A DNA stretch of 45,540 nucleotides. Origin: an uncultured Oscillospiraceae bacterium. Its GTDB lineage: Bacteria; Bacillota; Clostridia; Oscillospirales; Oscillospiraceae. The position numbers were made by a program, and so were the translations under genes. The notes below the pieces were generated by a model. The model worked only from the letters and a program-made list of their open reading frames with translations. It made no database searches and was not told the origin of the DNA. Below, one piece after another: positions 17,531 through 25,052 of the stretch. The first letter of the stretch is position 1. Each line of letters starts with the position of its first letter. The stretch covers positions 1-45,540 of the forward strand of contig CALXDP010000015.1 in assembly GCA_944387095.1 (NCBI GenBank). Direction: 5' to 3'.

Positions 17531-18499
17531 TCATACCCTCCTTTTGGTGAGCAGCAGGTAGAGGAAGTAGATCCCTCCGCCCACAGTGATGAATACGCTG
17601 ATGGGGATGGCGTAGGAGTAGACGTGCTCCACGATGAGCTGCCCGGCCACCAGGATGATCATGCCAAAGAACACCGAGCCCAGGATCAGCTGGCTGTGGC
17701 GGTAGGTCTTGAGCAGCTGCCGGGACAGGTTGGCAATGATCAGGCCCATGAAGGAGATGGGGCCCACCATGGCGGTGGCCACGGCGATGGCCAGAGTCAC
17801 CCCCAGCAGCAGGCGCCGGATGCTCCGGTCGTAGTCCACACCCAGGTTGGTGGCCTGGGCCTTGCCCAGGGTGAGCACGTCCAGCAGGGCCAGGTCGCGG
17901 CGCAGCGCGAAGATGAGGACAGCCAGCACCGCCAGAGAGAAGAGAATGATCTCCGAGTTGACGTTGCTGAAGCTGGCCACCAGGGTGGTCAACAAAGTGT
18001 CGTACTCGTTGGGGTCCATCACCCGGGTGAGGGTGGACTGAATGCTGCCGAAGAAGGAGGTGAGCACCGTGCCGATGAGCAGCACGTACAGCACGTTGTG
18101 GTTGGTTTTCTGGAACAGATAGCCGTAGATCAGGGTGGCCGCCACCCCCATGATAACCAGGTCTACGGCAAAGGAGACGTTGGCGTTGGCGGCCAGGATG
18201 CTGCCGGACCCGGCCACAAAGACCACCGCCGTGTGGATCAGGGTATACAGGGAGTTCATCCCCAGCAGGCAGGGGGTGACGATGGTGTTATTGATGATGG
18301 ATTGGAACACGATGGATGCCCCGCCGATGGAAAAGGCTGCGATGAGCATGACGATGAGCTTGGGAATGCGCAGGCTCATGGCATAGGAGAAGTACTTGGG
18401 GTTGACCTCCACCAGCAGGTAGGCCGCGGCGGCCAGGAGCACCAGAGCGGCCATGAGAATGAGTTTGCGCGCGTTGGCGCGGTGAGCTGCCGTCCTCAT
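17531..18499 (-). CDS. siderophore ABC transporter permease (FecCD family, YclO type)
   Basis: 322-residue FecCD-family permease with about nine predicted membrane segments and the conserved VGPISFMGLIIANLSRQL segment that contacts the ATPase. ATG at 18499 overlaps the stop of the upstream permease (ATGA), as expected for partners that pair in one complex. The YclN-YclO-YclP-YclQ order is exact. Confidence 0.95.
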   Translation of the reverse strand: MRTAAHRANARKLILMAALVLLAAAAYLLVEVNPKYFSYAMSLRIPKLIVMLIAAFSIGGASIVFQSIINNTIVTPCLLGMNSLYTLIHTAVVFVAGSGSILAANANVSFAVDLVIMGVAATLIYGYLFQKTNHNVLYVLLIGTVLTSFFGSIQSTLTRVMDPNEYDTLLTTLVASFSNVNSEIILFSLAVLAVLIFALRRDLALLDVLTLGKAQATNLGVDYDRSIRRLLLGVTLAIAVATAMVGPISFMGLIIANLSRQLLKTYRHSQLILGSVFFGMIILVAGQLIVEHVYSYAIPISVFITVGGGIYFLYLLLTKRRV

Positions 18500-19539
18500 A
18501 CGCCGTCCCCCCGTTCCGCCTGGGCGATGGGGGCGGCGCAGCCGCCGGCGTGGGCCGCGCCCAGGCGCACCGCTTTCCGGCCGTGGCGCAGCCGGTAGAA
18601 GAGCAGCCCGACGAAGAGGATGCTCCCGATGATGCCCACGATGAGCTCGATGGGCAGCTCATAGGGGGCGATGACCGTCCGGGCGATCATGTCGCAGACC
18701 AGCACGAAGACGGCCCCGAACAGTGCGGTATCCACCAGGGTGCCCCGGATGCGATCTCCCTTAAACATGGCCACCACGTTGGGGACGATCAGTCCGATGT
18801 AGGAGATGGAACCCACCACGACTACCACCGAGGCGGTGATCATGGCGGCGATGGAAAGGCCCGCGAACAGCACCAGGTTATAGGGAACACCCAGGTTTCG
18901 GGAGAAATCCTTGCCCATGCCCACGATATTGAAGTGGTTGGCAAAGACAAAGGCCAGGATCACCAGAGGAACCGCCAAGTAGACCAGCTCAAACCGGCCC
19001 CGGACCACCAGGGAGAAGTGCCCCACCAGCCAGGAGGACAGGGCCTGGGTCATATCAAACTGGTAGGCCAGGTAGTTGGTGATGCCGCCGATGACGTTGC
19101 CGAACATGATGCCAACCAGGGGGACCATGACCACGTCCTTGAACTGGATGCGCTGGATGAACCACACGAAGATCCAGGTGCCCAGAATGGCGGCGGCGAA
19201 GGCAAAGAGAGCCCGGCCCCACAGGGTGGAATTGGGCATGAACAGCAGGGCCAGCAGGATGCCGAATTGGGCGGAGGAAATGGTGGCCCCGGTGGTGGGG
19301 GAGACAAACTTGTTCATGCACAGCTGCTGCATGATCAGGCCCGCCACGCTCATGCCCACGCCGGTGCAAAGGATGGCCAGCAGACGGGGCAGGCGGGAGA
19401 TGAGAAAGATTTCCAGCTGTTCCAAGTTGCCGGACAGCAGCCCGGACAGGTCCACGTCAATGACCCCGATGAACAGGGACCATATGGACAGGATCAAGAG
19501 GAACAGCGCTAACAGGATGGTGATGCGGTATGATTTGAT
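18496..19539 (-). CDS. siderophore ABC transporter permease (FecCD family, YclN type)
   Basis: FecCD-family permease, about 333-347 residues, with the ATPase-contact segment VGSISYIGLIVPNVVAM and about nine hydrophobic helices. First gene of the importer operon. Start is uncertain: the first canonical start codon in frame is TTG at 19497, which lacks a ribosome site and falls inside the first membrane helix. The Shine-Dalgarno GGAAGGAGG lies 7 nt before an in-frame ATC at 19537-19539, which would give the expected N terminus (KSYRITILLALF). An in-frame TGA upstream excludes any other canonical start. I give the longer coordinates; 19497 is the conservative start. Confidence 0.85.
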   Translation of the reverse strand: MKSYRITILLALFLLILSIWSLFIGVIDVDLSGLLSGNLEQLEIFLISRLPRLLAILCTGVGMSVAGLIMQQLCMNKFVSPTTGATISSAQFGILLALLFMPNSTLWGRALFAFAAAILGTWIFVWFIQRIQFKDVVMVPLVGIMFGNVIGGITNYLAYQFDMTQALSSWLVGHFSLVVRGRFELVYLAVPLVILAFVFANHFNIVGMGKDFSRNLGVPYNLVLFAGLSIAAMITASVVVVVGSISYIGLIVPNVVAMFKGDRIRGTLVDTALFGAVFVLVCDMIARTVIAPYELPIELIVGIIGSILFVGLLFYRLRHGRKAVRLGAAHAGGCAAPIAQAERGDGV

Positions 19540-19576
19540 GGGAACTCCTCCTTCCGCGTTTCTGTAGAATCTTCAG

Positions 19577-19603
19577 AAATAGTTAGCTAAAACTAACCTA
19601 TTT
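19577..19603 (-). promoter_or_regulatory. DtxR/IdeR-like iron operator upstream of siderophore operon
   Basis: Near-perfect inverted repeat AAATAGTTAG (left) and CTAACCTATTT (right), centre at about 19590. The TTAG...CTAACCTA core recalls the TTAGGTTAGSCTAACCTAA box of DtxR/IdeR metalloregulators. A TTGAAA -35-like hexamer sits at its upstream edge on the minus strand, so the repeat would overlap the promoter. The -10 is not clear. Position in front of an iron-siderophore importer supports iron control. About 165 nt between it and the HD-gene terminator hold nothing I can name. Confidence 0.6.
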
Positions 19604-19774
19604 CAAAAAAAGGCGCGCGGCGGGAGCCAATCAAACGGCTGCGCTCTCACTGCACGCTGTGTGGGTATCATATCACAGGGGTTAGCGATAGACAACTGAC
19701 GATTCAAATGAAAAATTTGCCGCCAGAACGGGTAAAATTGGCGGAAAAGCGCATACCTTCCTCTAAAGAATAAT

Positions 19775-19799
19775 GGCCGCCCAGATAGACCGGGCGGCC
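19775..19799 (-). terminator. intrinsic terminator of the HD-domain gene
   Basis: Eight-pair stem GGCCGCCC/GGGCGGCC with a 9-nt loop, followed on the minus strand by ATTATTCTTT. Confidence 0.75.
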
Positions 19800-19837
19800 G
19801 TTTTCCGTGGCAGCGGGCTTCAGGATTGCCGCCGGGA

Positions 19838-20416
19838 TCAAAACCCGGCGCACCGCTGGTTGATCTGCGCCTCCTTGGCCTTCGTGGCCTCCAGGGTGCG
19901 CTCCAGCAGGGTGTCCAGCTCCCAGCCCAACAGCTGGGCCCCGTTCTGGATGACCTCCCGGGAGCAGCCGGCGGCGAATTTCTTGTCCTTAAACTTTTTC
20001 GTCAGGGACTTCAGCTCCATGTCCTGTACGCTTTTAGAGGGGCGCATCAGGGCGGCGGCCCAGATCAGTCCGGTGAGCTCGTCGGCGGCAAAGAGCACTT
20101 TTTCCATCTCATGCTCCGGTTTCACATCAGAGCAGAGACCCCAGCCGTGGCAGACGACGGCGTGGATCAGGGCAGGATCTGCTCCCTCCTCCTCCAGCAG
20201 CTGCCGGGCTTTGACGCAGTGCTCCTCCGGCCACTGTTCAAAATCCAGGTCGTGGAGCAGGCCCACCATGCCCCAGAAGTCCTGTTCCTCCGCATAACCC
20301 AGCTTCTTGGCGTACCACTCCATCACCGCCTCCACTGTCGCCGCGTGGCGCAGATGGAAGGGCTCCTTGTTATAGCGCCTGAGTAGCTGCCAGGCGGCGT
20401 CCCGTGTCAGTTCCAT
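19838..20416 (-). CDS. HD-domain phosphohydrolase-like protein
   Basis: 192 residues with an HD fold: HLRHA at 21-25, the metal-binding His55-Asp56 pair in LLHDLDFE, His in VVCHGWG (about residue 89) and the fourth ligand region FAADELTG. This is the arrangement of small HD hydrolases acting on nucleotides or phosphate esters; homologues in Firmicutes are annotated only as HD-domain or hydrolase proteins. Substrate unknown. ATG start behind AAGGAGATTATACCC. Single gene with its own promoter and terminator. Confidence 0.88.
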   Translation of the reverse strand: MELTRDAAWQLLRRYNKEPFHLRHAATVEAVMEWYAKKLGYAEEQDFWGMVGLLHDLDFEQWPEEHCVKARQLLEEEGADPALIHAVVCHGWGLCSDVKPEHEMEKVLFAADELTGLIWAAALMRPSKSVQDMELKSLTKKFKDKKFAAGCSREVIQNGAQLLGWELDTLLERTLEATKAKEAQINQRCAGF

Positions 20417-20448
20417 GGGTATAATCTCCTTTGCCGTGGTTTTCCCCC

Positions 20449-20477
20449 ATTATAGTACGGGAAAGGGGGGATGGCAA
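20449..20477 (-). promoter_or_regulatory. sigma-A promoter of the HD-domain gene
   Basis: On the minus strand TTGCCA (20472-20477), 17-bp spacer, TATAAT (20449-20454); the leader is only about 25 nt. It lies just after the stop of the upstream XRE gene. Confidence 0.8.
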
Positions 20478-20493
20478 GGAAAATTCGCCTCGG

Positions 20494-21288
20494 TCAGAAG
20501 TTGCGCGCGAAGAAACACAGCAGGTCGGCCAGCCAACGGGGGGCCCCCTCACAGGCGGCCCGGACGGCGGCCAGGGCGGCTTCCAGCTGATCGCCGGTGA
20601 GCCCGCCGTTTTCGGGGATCAAGAAGGTCTGAACCCCCTCTACGGCGGCGCCGATGGCCACCGGGGCGGAGGCCACCCCGCCGATGGCCACTTTAGAGGC
20701 GGACGCCACGCCCCCCAGAGCGTACATACCGATGGAGACCCCGCCAATGCTCAGCAGGCCCATGGTGATGCCGCCCAGTGCCAGAGCCCCAAGGGAAAAA
20801 CCGCCGACGGCCACCCCGCCGATGGCCACGCCTCCCAGGGCCAGCAGCAGCCCCAGGGATATGCCCCCCAGAGAGAGCAGTCCGACGGACAGCCCACCCA
20901 GAGCCACCAGCCCTGTGGCTACGTTGCCCACGGCGATTATCCCTCTGGCCCAGCGCAGGCCGGGGCCGCAGTTGATGTGGACCAGGGGCAGGCCGAATAG
21001 AGTGCGCTTGCTCTTGTACTCAAAATAGTGACGGCCATAGTAGTGGTTGATGACAGTGGTCGAGGCGGGGGAAGCGGTGGAAGGATCTGGTTCCTTACCG
21101 GAGACGAGGTAGTCCAGGCTTACCTGAAAGTATTCTGCCAGAGTGGCAATATTGTCCAGGTCCGGCTTGGACGCGCCGGACTCCCACTTTTGTACCGCCT
21201 GGCGGGTGACTCCTACCAGGTTGGCCAGTTCCTCCTGGGACAGCCCGGCCTTTCGCCGGAGTTCATAGAGCCGCTGAGAAAATTCCAT
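20494..21288 (-). CDS. XRE-family regulator fused to glycine-rich decapeptide repeats
   Basis: 264 residues. Residues 1-62 are a Cro/CI-type helix-turn-helix (FSQRLYELRRKAGLSQEELANLVGVTRQAVQKW). After a linker and a YYGRHYFEYKSKR segment, about residues 115-230 consist of roughly eight copies of a ten-residue unit with the pattern (L/I/V)GG-h-S-h-G-h-h-x (LGGLSVGLLS, LGGITMGLLS, IGGVSIGMYA). These could form a membrane-embedded or beta-solenoid domain. An ordinary 50-residue C-terminal tail follows. ATG at 21288 with GGAGG 11 nt upstream; a 39-codon in-frame extension reads through the promoter and is rejected. Signal and targets unknown; single gene. Confidence 0.87.
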   Translation of the reverse strand: MEFSQRLYELRRKAGLSQEELANLVGVTRQAVQKWESGASKPDLDNIATLAEYFQVSLDYLVSGKEPDPSTASPASTTVINHYYGRHYFEYKSKRTLFGLPLVHINCGPGLRWARGIIAVGNVATGLVALGGLSVGLLSLGGISLGLLLALGGVAIGGVAVGGFSLGALALGGITMGLLSIGGVSIGMYALGGVASASKVAIGGVASAPVAIGAAVEGVQTFLIPENGGLTGDQLEAALAAVRAACEGAPRWLADLLCFFARNF

Positions 21289-21338
21289 GTGATTGATAAC
21301 CTCCGCAGTGGATTGGAATTGAGGATCGATCCTGGGAC

Positions 21339-21410
21339 AGGATAGCAAAAAACCACAGACTTGGCAACCAACAACCCTCTGCAATGTGACAACCGACGGT
21401 TGCAATGCGC
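21339..21410 (-). promoter_or_regulatory. promoter and candidate operator of the XRE gene
   Basis: TTGCCA (21362-21367) and TATCCT (21339-21344) with a 17-bp spacer on the minus strand. Just upstream (about 21380-21410) a palindrome AACCG/CGGTT is flanked by two direct copies of TGCAATG. These may bind the regulator itself; this is inference. Confidence 0.6.
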
Positions 21411-21415
21411 AAAAT

Positions 21416-21451
21416 AGGGGTATTTTGCCGTTTCCTCAGCAAAATACCCCT
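21416..21451 (-). terminator. intrinsic terminator after purD
   Basis: Thirteen-pair perfect stem AGGGGTATTTTGC/GCAAAATACCCCT with a 10-nt loop, followed on the minus strand by ATTTTGCG. It lies 80 nt after the purD stop and closes the purine cluster. Confidence 0.8.
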
Positions 21452-21530
21452 GTTCAGTGACAAACGTTCCAGATATGTTCCGAAGCGGGCGGCGGACCGC
21501 CTCAGACGGCTCGGCGCCTTTCCCGACAGT

Positions 21531-22790
21531 TTAGAACGCGTGGCCGATGTCGGTGCGCAGGTGCATATCCTGGAAAGAGATGTGCCTGGCCGCGTCGTAG
21601 GCGGCGGCGATGGCCTCTTCCAGGGTGGGGGCGGTGGCGGTGACCCCCAGCACCCGGCCGCCGTTGGTGAGATACTCCCCCTGAGGGCCTAGCTTGGTGC
21701 CCGCATGGAACACCGTGGCGGTTTTGGACGCCTCATCCAGCCCGGAGATGGGATAGCCCTTCTGGTAGTCCAGAGGGTAGCCCCCACTGGCCAGCACCAC
21801 CACACAACCCGCCTCATCCTTCCACCGGATGTCCATCTGGTCCAGAGTGCCGTCCACGCAGGCCTGGAGAATGTCCATCAGGTCGGTTTCCAGCAGGGAG
21901 AGCACCACCTGGCACTCCGGGTCGCCGAAGCGGGCGTTGTACTCCACCACCTTGGGGCCATCGGGAGTGAGCATCAGGCCAAAGTAGAGCACCCCCTGGA
22001 AGGGACGGCCCTCCGCCCGCAGAGCGTCGATGGTGGGCTGGAAGATTTCCTCCATGCACCGCTTTGCGATTTCCGGGGTGTACTGGGATGGGGGGGAGAT
22101 AGCCCCCATACCGCCGGTATTGGGGCCGCGGTTGCCGTCGTAGGCCCGCTTGTGGTCCTGGCTGGCGGGCATGGGCACCACGGTCTTTCCGTCGGTGAAG
22201 GCCAGCACGGTGACTTCGGGGCCGGTCATGCACGCCTCGATGACCACGGTGGAGCCGGACTGACCGAACTTCCTGTCCTCCATCATCTCCCGGGCGGCCT
22301 GTTTGGCCTCATCCACGGTGGCGGCCACCACCACCCCCTTACCCAGGGCCAGGCCGTCGGCCTTGACAACGATGGGCGCACCCTGTTCCTCGATGTAGGA
22401 TAGAGCGGCGTCAAGCTCTGTAAAGGTTTGATACTTGGCGGTTGGGATGTGGTATTTTGCCATCAGCTCCTTGGAAAAGGCCTTGCTGGCTTCAAGGATG
22501 GCGGCGTTGGCCCGGGGGCCGAAGGCGGGGATGCCGGCGGCCTCCATGGCGTCCACCATGCCCAGGGCCAGGGGGTCGTCTGGGGCCACCATGACAAAGT
22601 CCACGGCGTGGGTTCTGGCCCAGGTTACCATGCCGTCCACATCGGTTGCCTTGATGTCCACACAGGTGGCTACCTGGGCAATGCCCGCGTTGCCAGGAGC
22701 GCAGTAGAGCTGGGTGATTTTGGGGGACTGGGCCAGCTTCCAGCAGATGGCGTGCTCTCGCCCGCCGCCGCCCACTACTAATACTTTCAT
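21531..22790 (-). CDS. purD: phosphoribosylamine-glycine ligase (GAR synthetase)
   Basis: ATP-grasp enzyme joining glycine to phosphoribosylamine, step 2 of purine synthesis. 419 residues, standard. N-terminal VLVVGGGGREHAI, ATP-grasp elements PIVVKADGLALGKGVVVA and the metal-site EYNARFGDPECQ are intact. ATG at 22790 follows GAGGTTTTCAT; the 74-codon in-frame extension upstream is not supported by homology. Last gene of the purine cluster, 188 nt after the AICAR transformylase gene, an unusually wide gap that holds several hairpins. Confidence 0.97.
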   Translation of the reverse strand: MKVLVVGGGGREHAICWKLAQSPKITQLYCAPGNAGIAQVATCVDIKATDVDGMVTWARTHAVDFVMVAPDDPLALGMVDAMEAAGIPAFGPRANAAILEASKAFSKELMAKYHIPTAKYQTFTELDAALSYIEEQGAPIVVKADGLALGKGVVVAATVDEAKQAAREMMEDRKFGQSGSTVVIEACMTGPEVTVLAFTDGKTVVPMPASQDHKRAYDGNRGPNTGGMGAISPPSQYTPEIAKRCMEEIFQPTIDALRAEGRPFQGVLYFGLMLTPDGPKVVEYNARFGDPECQVVLSLLETDLMDILQACVDGTLDQMDIRWKDEAGCVVVLASGGYPLDYQKGYPISGLDEASKTATVFHAGTKLGPQGEYLTNGGRVLGVTATAPTLEEAIAAAYDAARHISFQDMHLRTDIGHAF

Positions 22791-22978
22791 ATGAAAACCT
22801 CGTTTCAGGAATTTCCGCCCCAGGCGGGAAGAAATGAAACTCTTTTTTCGGGGGATTTCTTTCTCCGAAAAACTCCGCGACCCGCGCCACGGGCGCGAAC
22901 CTGGGGGTGTCAAGCCAGGTAGCCGGCTTGGCCGGCATGTAGGCTCACCTCCAAGGGGATTGAATACCTCTGGGGTCC

Positions 22979-24151
22979 TTAATGGTGGAACAGCCGCATC
23001 CCGGTAAAGCACATGACCATGCCGTACTTATCCGCCGTCTCGATGACGTTATCGTCCCGGATGGAGCCGCCGGGCTGGGCGATATACTGCACGCCAGATT
23101 TGCGGGCCCGCTCCACATTGTCCCCGAAGGGGAAGAAGGCGTCGGAGCCCAGGGCCACGTCCTTCATGGTGGCGATCCAGGCCTTCTTTTCCTCAGGGGT
23201 GAGGGGCTCGGGTTTGACCTTGAAGGTCTCCTGCCACACGCCGTCGGCCAGTACATCCTCCCACTCGTTGGAGATATACACGTCGATGGCGTTGTCCCGG
23301 TTGGGCCGGCGGATGCCGTCCAAAAACTGCAGCCCCAGCACCTTGGGATGCTGGCGGAGCATCCAGTTGTCCGCCTTGCTGCCTGCCAGGCGGGTACAGT
23401 GGATGCGGCTCTGCTGCCCCGCGCCCACACCGATGGTCTGGCCGTTCTTCACATAGCATACCGAGTTGGACTGGGTATACTTCAGGGTGATGAGGGCCAG
23501 GAGCAGATCGTGCTTGGCCTGCTGGGGCAGGTCCCTGTTCTGGGTGACAAGATTGTTCAGCAGATCCTCATTGATCTCAAAATTGTTATAGCCCTGCTGG
23601 AAGGTGATGCCGTAGATGTGGCGCAGCTCAATGGGGGCTGGCTCATAGGTGGGATCCATCTGCACCACGTTGTAATTGCCCTTCTTCTTATCCTTGAGGA
23701 TTTCCAGGGCGGCGTCGGTGTAGCCAGGGGCGATGACGCCGTCAGACACCTCCATGGCCAGGAACCGGGCGGTGGGCTCGTCACAGATTTCACTCAGGGC
23801 AGCCCAGTCTCCGTAGGAGCACAGCCGGTCCGCCCCCCGGGCCTTGATGTAGGCCCGGGCAATGGGGGAGGTATCGCAGCCGTCGGCGAAGTAGATCTGC
23901 TTTTCCACATCGGTCAGCTCAGTGCCCAGGGCGGCTCCGGCGGGGGAGACGTGCTTGAAGGAGGCGGCGCAGGCCAGGCCGGTGGCCTTTTTCAGGGACT
24001 TGACCAGCTGCCAGGAGTTGAGCGCGTCCATAAAGTTGATATAGCCCGGCTTGCCGTTGAGGACCGTAAGGGGCAGTTCGCCCTGCTGCATGAAGATCCG
24101 GGCGGGCTTCTGGTTGGGGTTGCAGCCGTATTTCAGTTCCAACTCTTTCAT
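22979..24151 (-). CDS. purH: stand-alone AICAR transformylase (PurH C-terminal activity)
   Basis: Transfers the formyl group of 10-formyl-THF to AICAR, giving FAICAR. The 390-residue protein corresponds to the AICARFT part only: it opens with MKELELKYGCNPNQKPARIF, the equivalent of the LRYGxNPHQ start of that domain, and contains ASFKHVSPAGAA, the catalytic Lys-His segment. The usual N-terminal MGS-like IMP cyclohydrolase domain (about 200 residues in bifunctional PurH of about 510-530) is absent. The missing activity is supplied by the PurO-type gene directly upstream. Both sit behind a ZTP riboswitch, which fits because AICAR/ZTP is the substrate side of this enzyme. Start ATG behind GGAGCGACCTTTT. 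Confidence 0.94.
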   Translation of the reverse strand: MKELELKYGCNPNQKPARIFMQQGELPLTVLNGKPGYINFMDALNSWQLVKSLKKATGLACAASFKHVSPAGAALGTELTDVEKQIYFADGCDTSPIARAYIKARGADRLCSYGDWAALSEICDEPTARFLAMEVSDGVIAPGYTDAALEILKDKKKGNYNVVQMDPTYEPAPIELRHIYGITFQQGYNNFEINEDLLNNLVTQNRDLPQQAKHDLLLALITLKYTQSNSVCYVKNGQTIGVGAGQQSRIHCTRLAGSKADNWMLRQHPKVLGLQFLDGIRRPNRDNAIDVYISNEWEDVLADGVWQETFKVKPEPLTPEEKKAWIATMKDVALGSDAFFPFGDNVERARKSGVQYIAQPGGSIRDDNVIETADKYGMVMCFTGMRLFHH

Positions 24152-24193
24152 AAAAGGTCGCTCCTTGTGTAAAATTTTAGCGGGGTGGGCGGT

Positions 24194-24901
24194 TTACGAA
24201 TGCTTGTTGAGGATGACCGTGTCCATCTTGTCGGTGGACAGGTCCCGGTAGCAGACGTAAAGGGAGACCTTGTTCTCCTCGTTCAGGTGGGACCAGATCT
24301 CATCGGCCAGGGTCCTGGCGTCGGGGGCAGTGATGGCCACCCGGCGGGGCTCCCCCTCAAAAGAGGGAAGGGGATCGGCGTTCTCCTGATAGGTGTGGAT
24401 GAACCGGCCCTCTCCGGCGGGGGGCGCGTCGTACTCGTAGAAGTAGCGCAGGTTGCAGTCCGGGTTGCCGTCAGCGGACTTCAGGATGGACAGCTTGAAG
24501 CCGCCGTCGGGAAAGAGCAGGCCGGAGATGCGTGGAGTGTAGTTGGGGGGATCCGGCTCAAAGCAGCGGGTACGCAGGGCTTCGTTAAAGGTAATGCCCC
24601 GCAGCAGGCAGTCCCGGATGGTGTCGGTCTGGTCGCCGTTGGTCACCACCATGCCCCGGCCTGCCATGCGCACCGGATGGTAGATGATGAGGGACGGATC
24701 GGTCATCTTGGACGCATCAAAGGCCTTGGTGCGGATGCCGTCCTGCATGGTCTCAAAGACCCGGTTGCGGCTGTTCTCGCTGCGGCCCATGATAAAGTAG
24801 GCGATCACGGCGCGAGTGTTGTCGGCGGACCGGCCCAGCAGGATACCCCGGCCGGGGTAGGGGTGGGCGCTGAGAAGCGCATTGAGATCAAGAATCTTCA
24901 T
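24194..24901 (-). CDS. purO: PurO-type IMP cyclohydrolase
   Basis: Closes the ring of FAICAR to IMP, the last step of the pathway. 235 residues with the PurO/IMP_cyclohyd fold signs: YPGRGILLGRS near residue 15, AYFIMGRSENSRNRVF, and DPSLIIYHPV. PurO was first described in archaea and is unrelated to the PurH N-terminal domain; some Clostridia carry it. Start ATG at 24901 behind GAGGAGGATAACC, immediately after a riboswitch-coupled terminator. A longer in-frame reading begins inside the riboswitch and is rejected. purH follows 42 nt later. Confidence 0.92.
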   Translation of the reverse strand: MKILDLNALLSAHPYPGRGILLGRSADNTRAVIAYFIMGRSENSRNRVFETMQDGIRTKAFDASKMTDPSLIIYHPVRMAGRGMVVTNGDQTDTIRDCLLRGITFNEALRTRCFEPDPPNYTPRISGLLFPDGGFKLSILKSADGNPDCNLRYFYEYDAPPAGEGRFIHTYQENADPLPSFEGEPRRVAITAPDARTLADEIWSHLNEENKVSLYVCYRDLSTDKMDTVILNKHS

Positions 24902-24914
24902 GGTTATCCTCCTC

Positions 24915-24952
24915 AATAAAATCAAAAGGGCGCACCGGAACAAGGTGCGCCC
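24915..24952 (-). terminator. riboswitch-controlled attenuator before purO
   Basis: Minus strand: nine-pair stem GGGCGCACC/GGTGCGCCC with a 7-nt loop, then TTTTGATTTTATT. Its 5' strand overlaps the conserved CTGGGC end of the ZTP aptamer, so ligand-bound aptamer and terminator are mutually exclusive. Confidence 0.9.
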
Positions 24953-25010
24953 AGACGGTCGGCATTTTCCCGCTATACTCCATGTGGTCGCCCCACTTCC
25001 GTCAGTCATA
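24947..25010 (-). ncRNA. ZTP riboswitch (pfl motif)
   Basis: RNA on the minus strand starts TATGACTGACGGAAGTGG, continues with a GTGG/CCAC hairpin and CATGGAG, and ends GCCGACCGTCTGGGCGC. The outer helix GACGG (24999-25005) pairs with CCGTC (24954-24958), and the terminal CTGGGC is the conserved pseudoknot/ligand strand of the pfl motif. Known role: binds ZTP/AICAR, which accumulates when 10-formyl-THF is short, and turns on folate and purine genes. Here it would relieve termination just ahead of purO-purH. Recognised from memory of the consensus, not by a covariance search. Confidence 0.85.
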
Positions 25011-25022
25011 TAGCTGGTATCC

Positions 25023-25052
25023 ACTATATCATGTCCCGCCCAGGCATGTCAA
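25023..25052 (-). promoter_or_regulatory. internal promoter for purO-purH-purD
   Basis: TTGACA (25047-25052) and TATAGT (25023-25028) with an 18-bp spacer on the minus strand. The -35 overlaps the purN stop codon. It places the transcription start about 10 nt before the ZTP aptamer. Confidence 0.8.
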
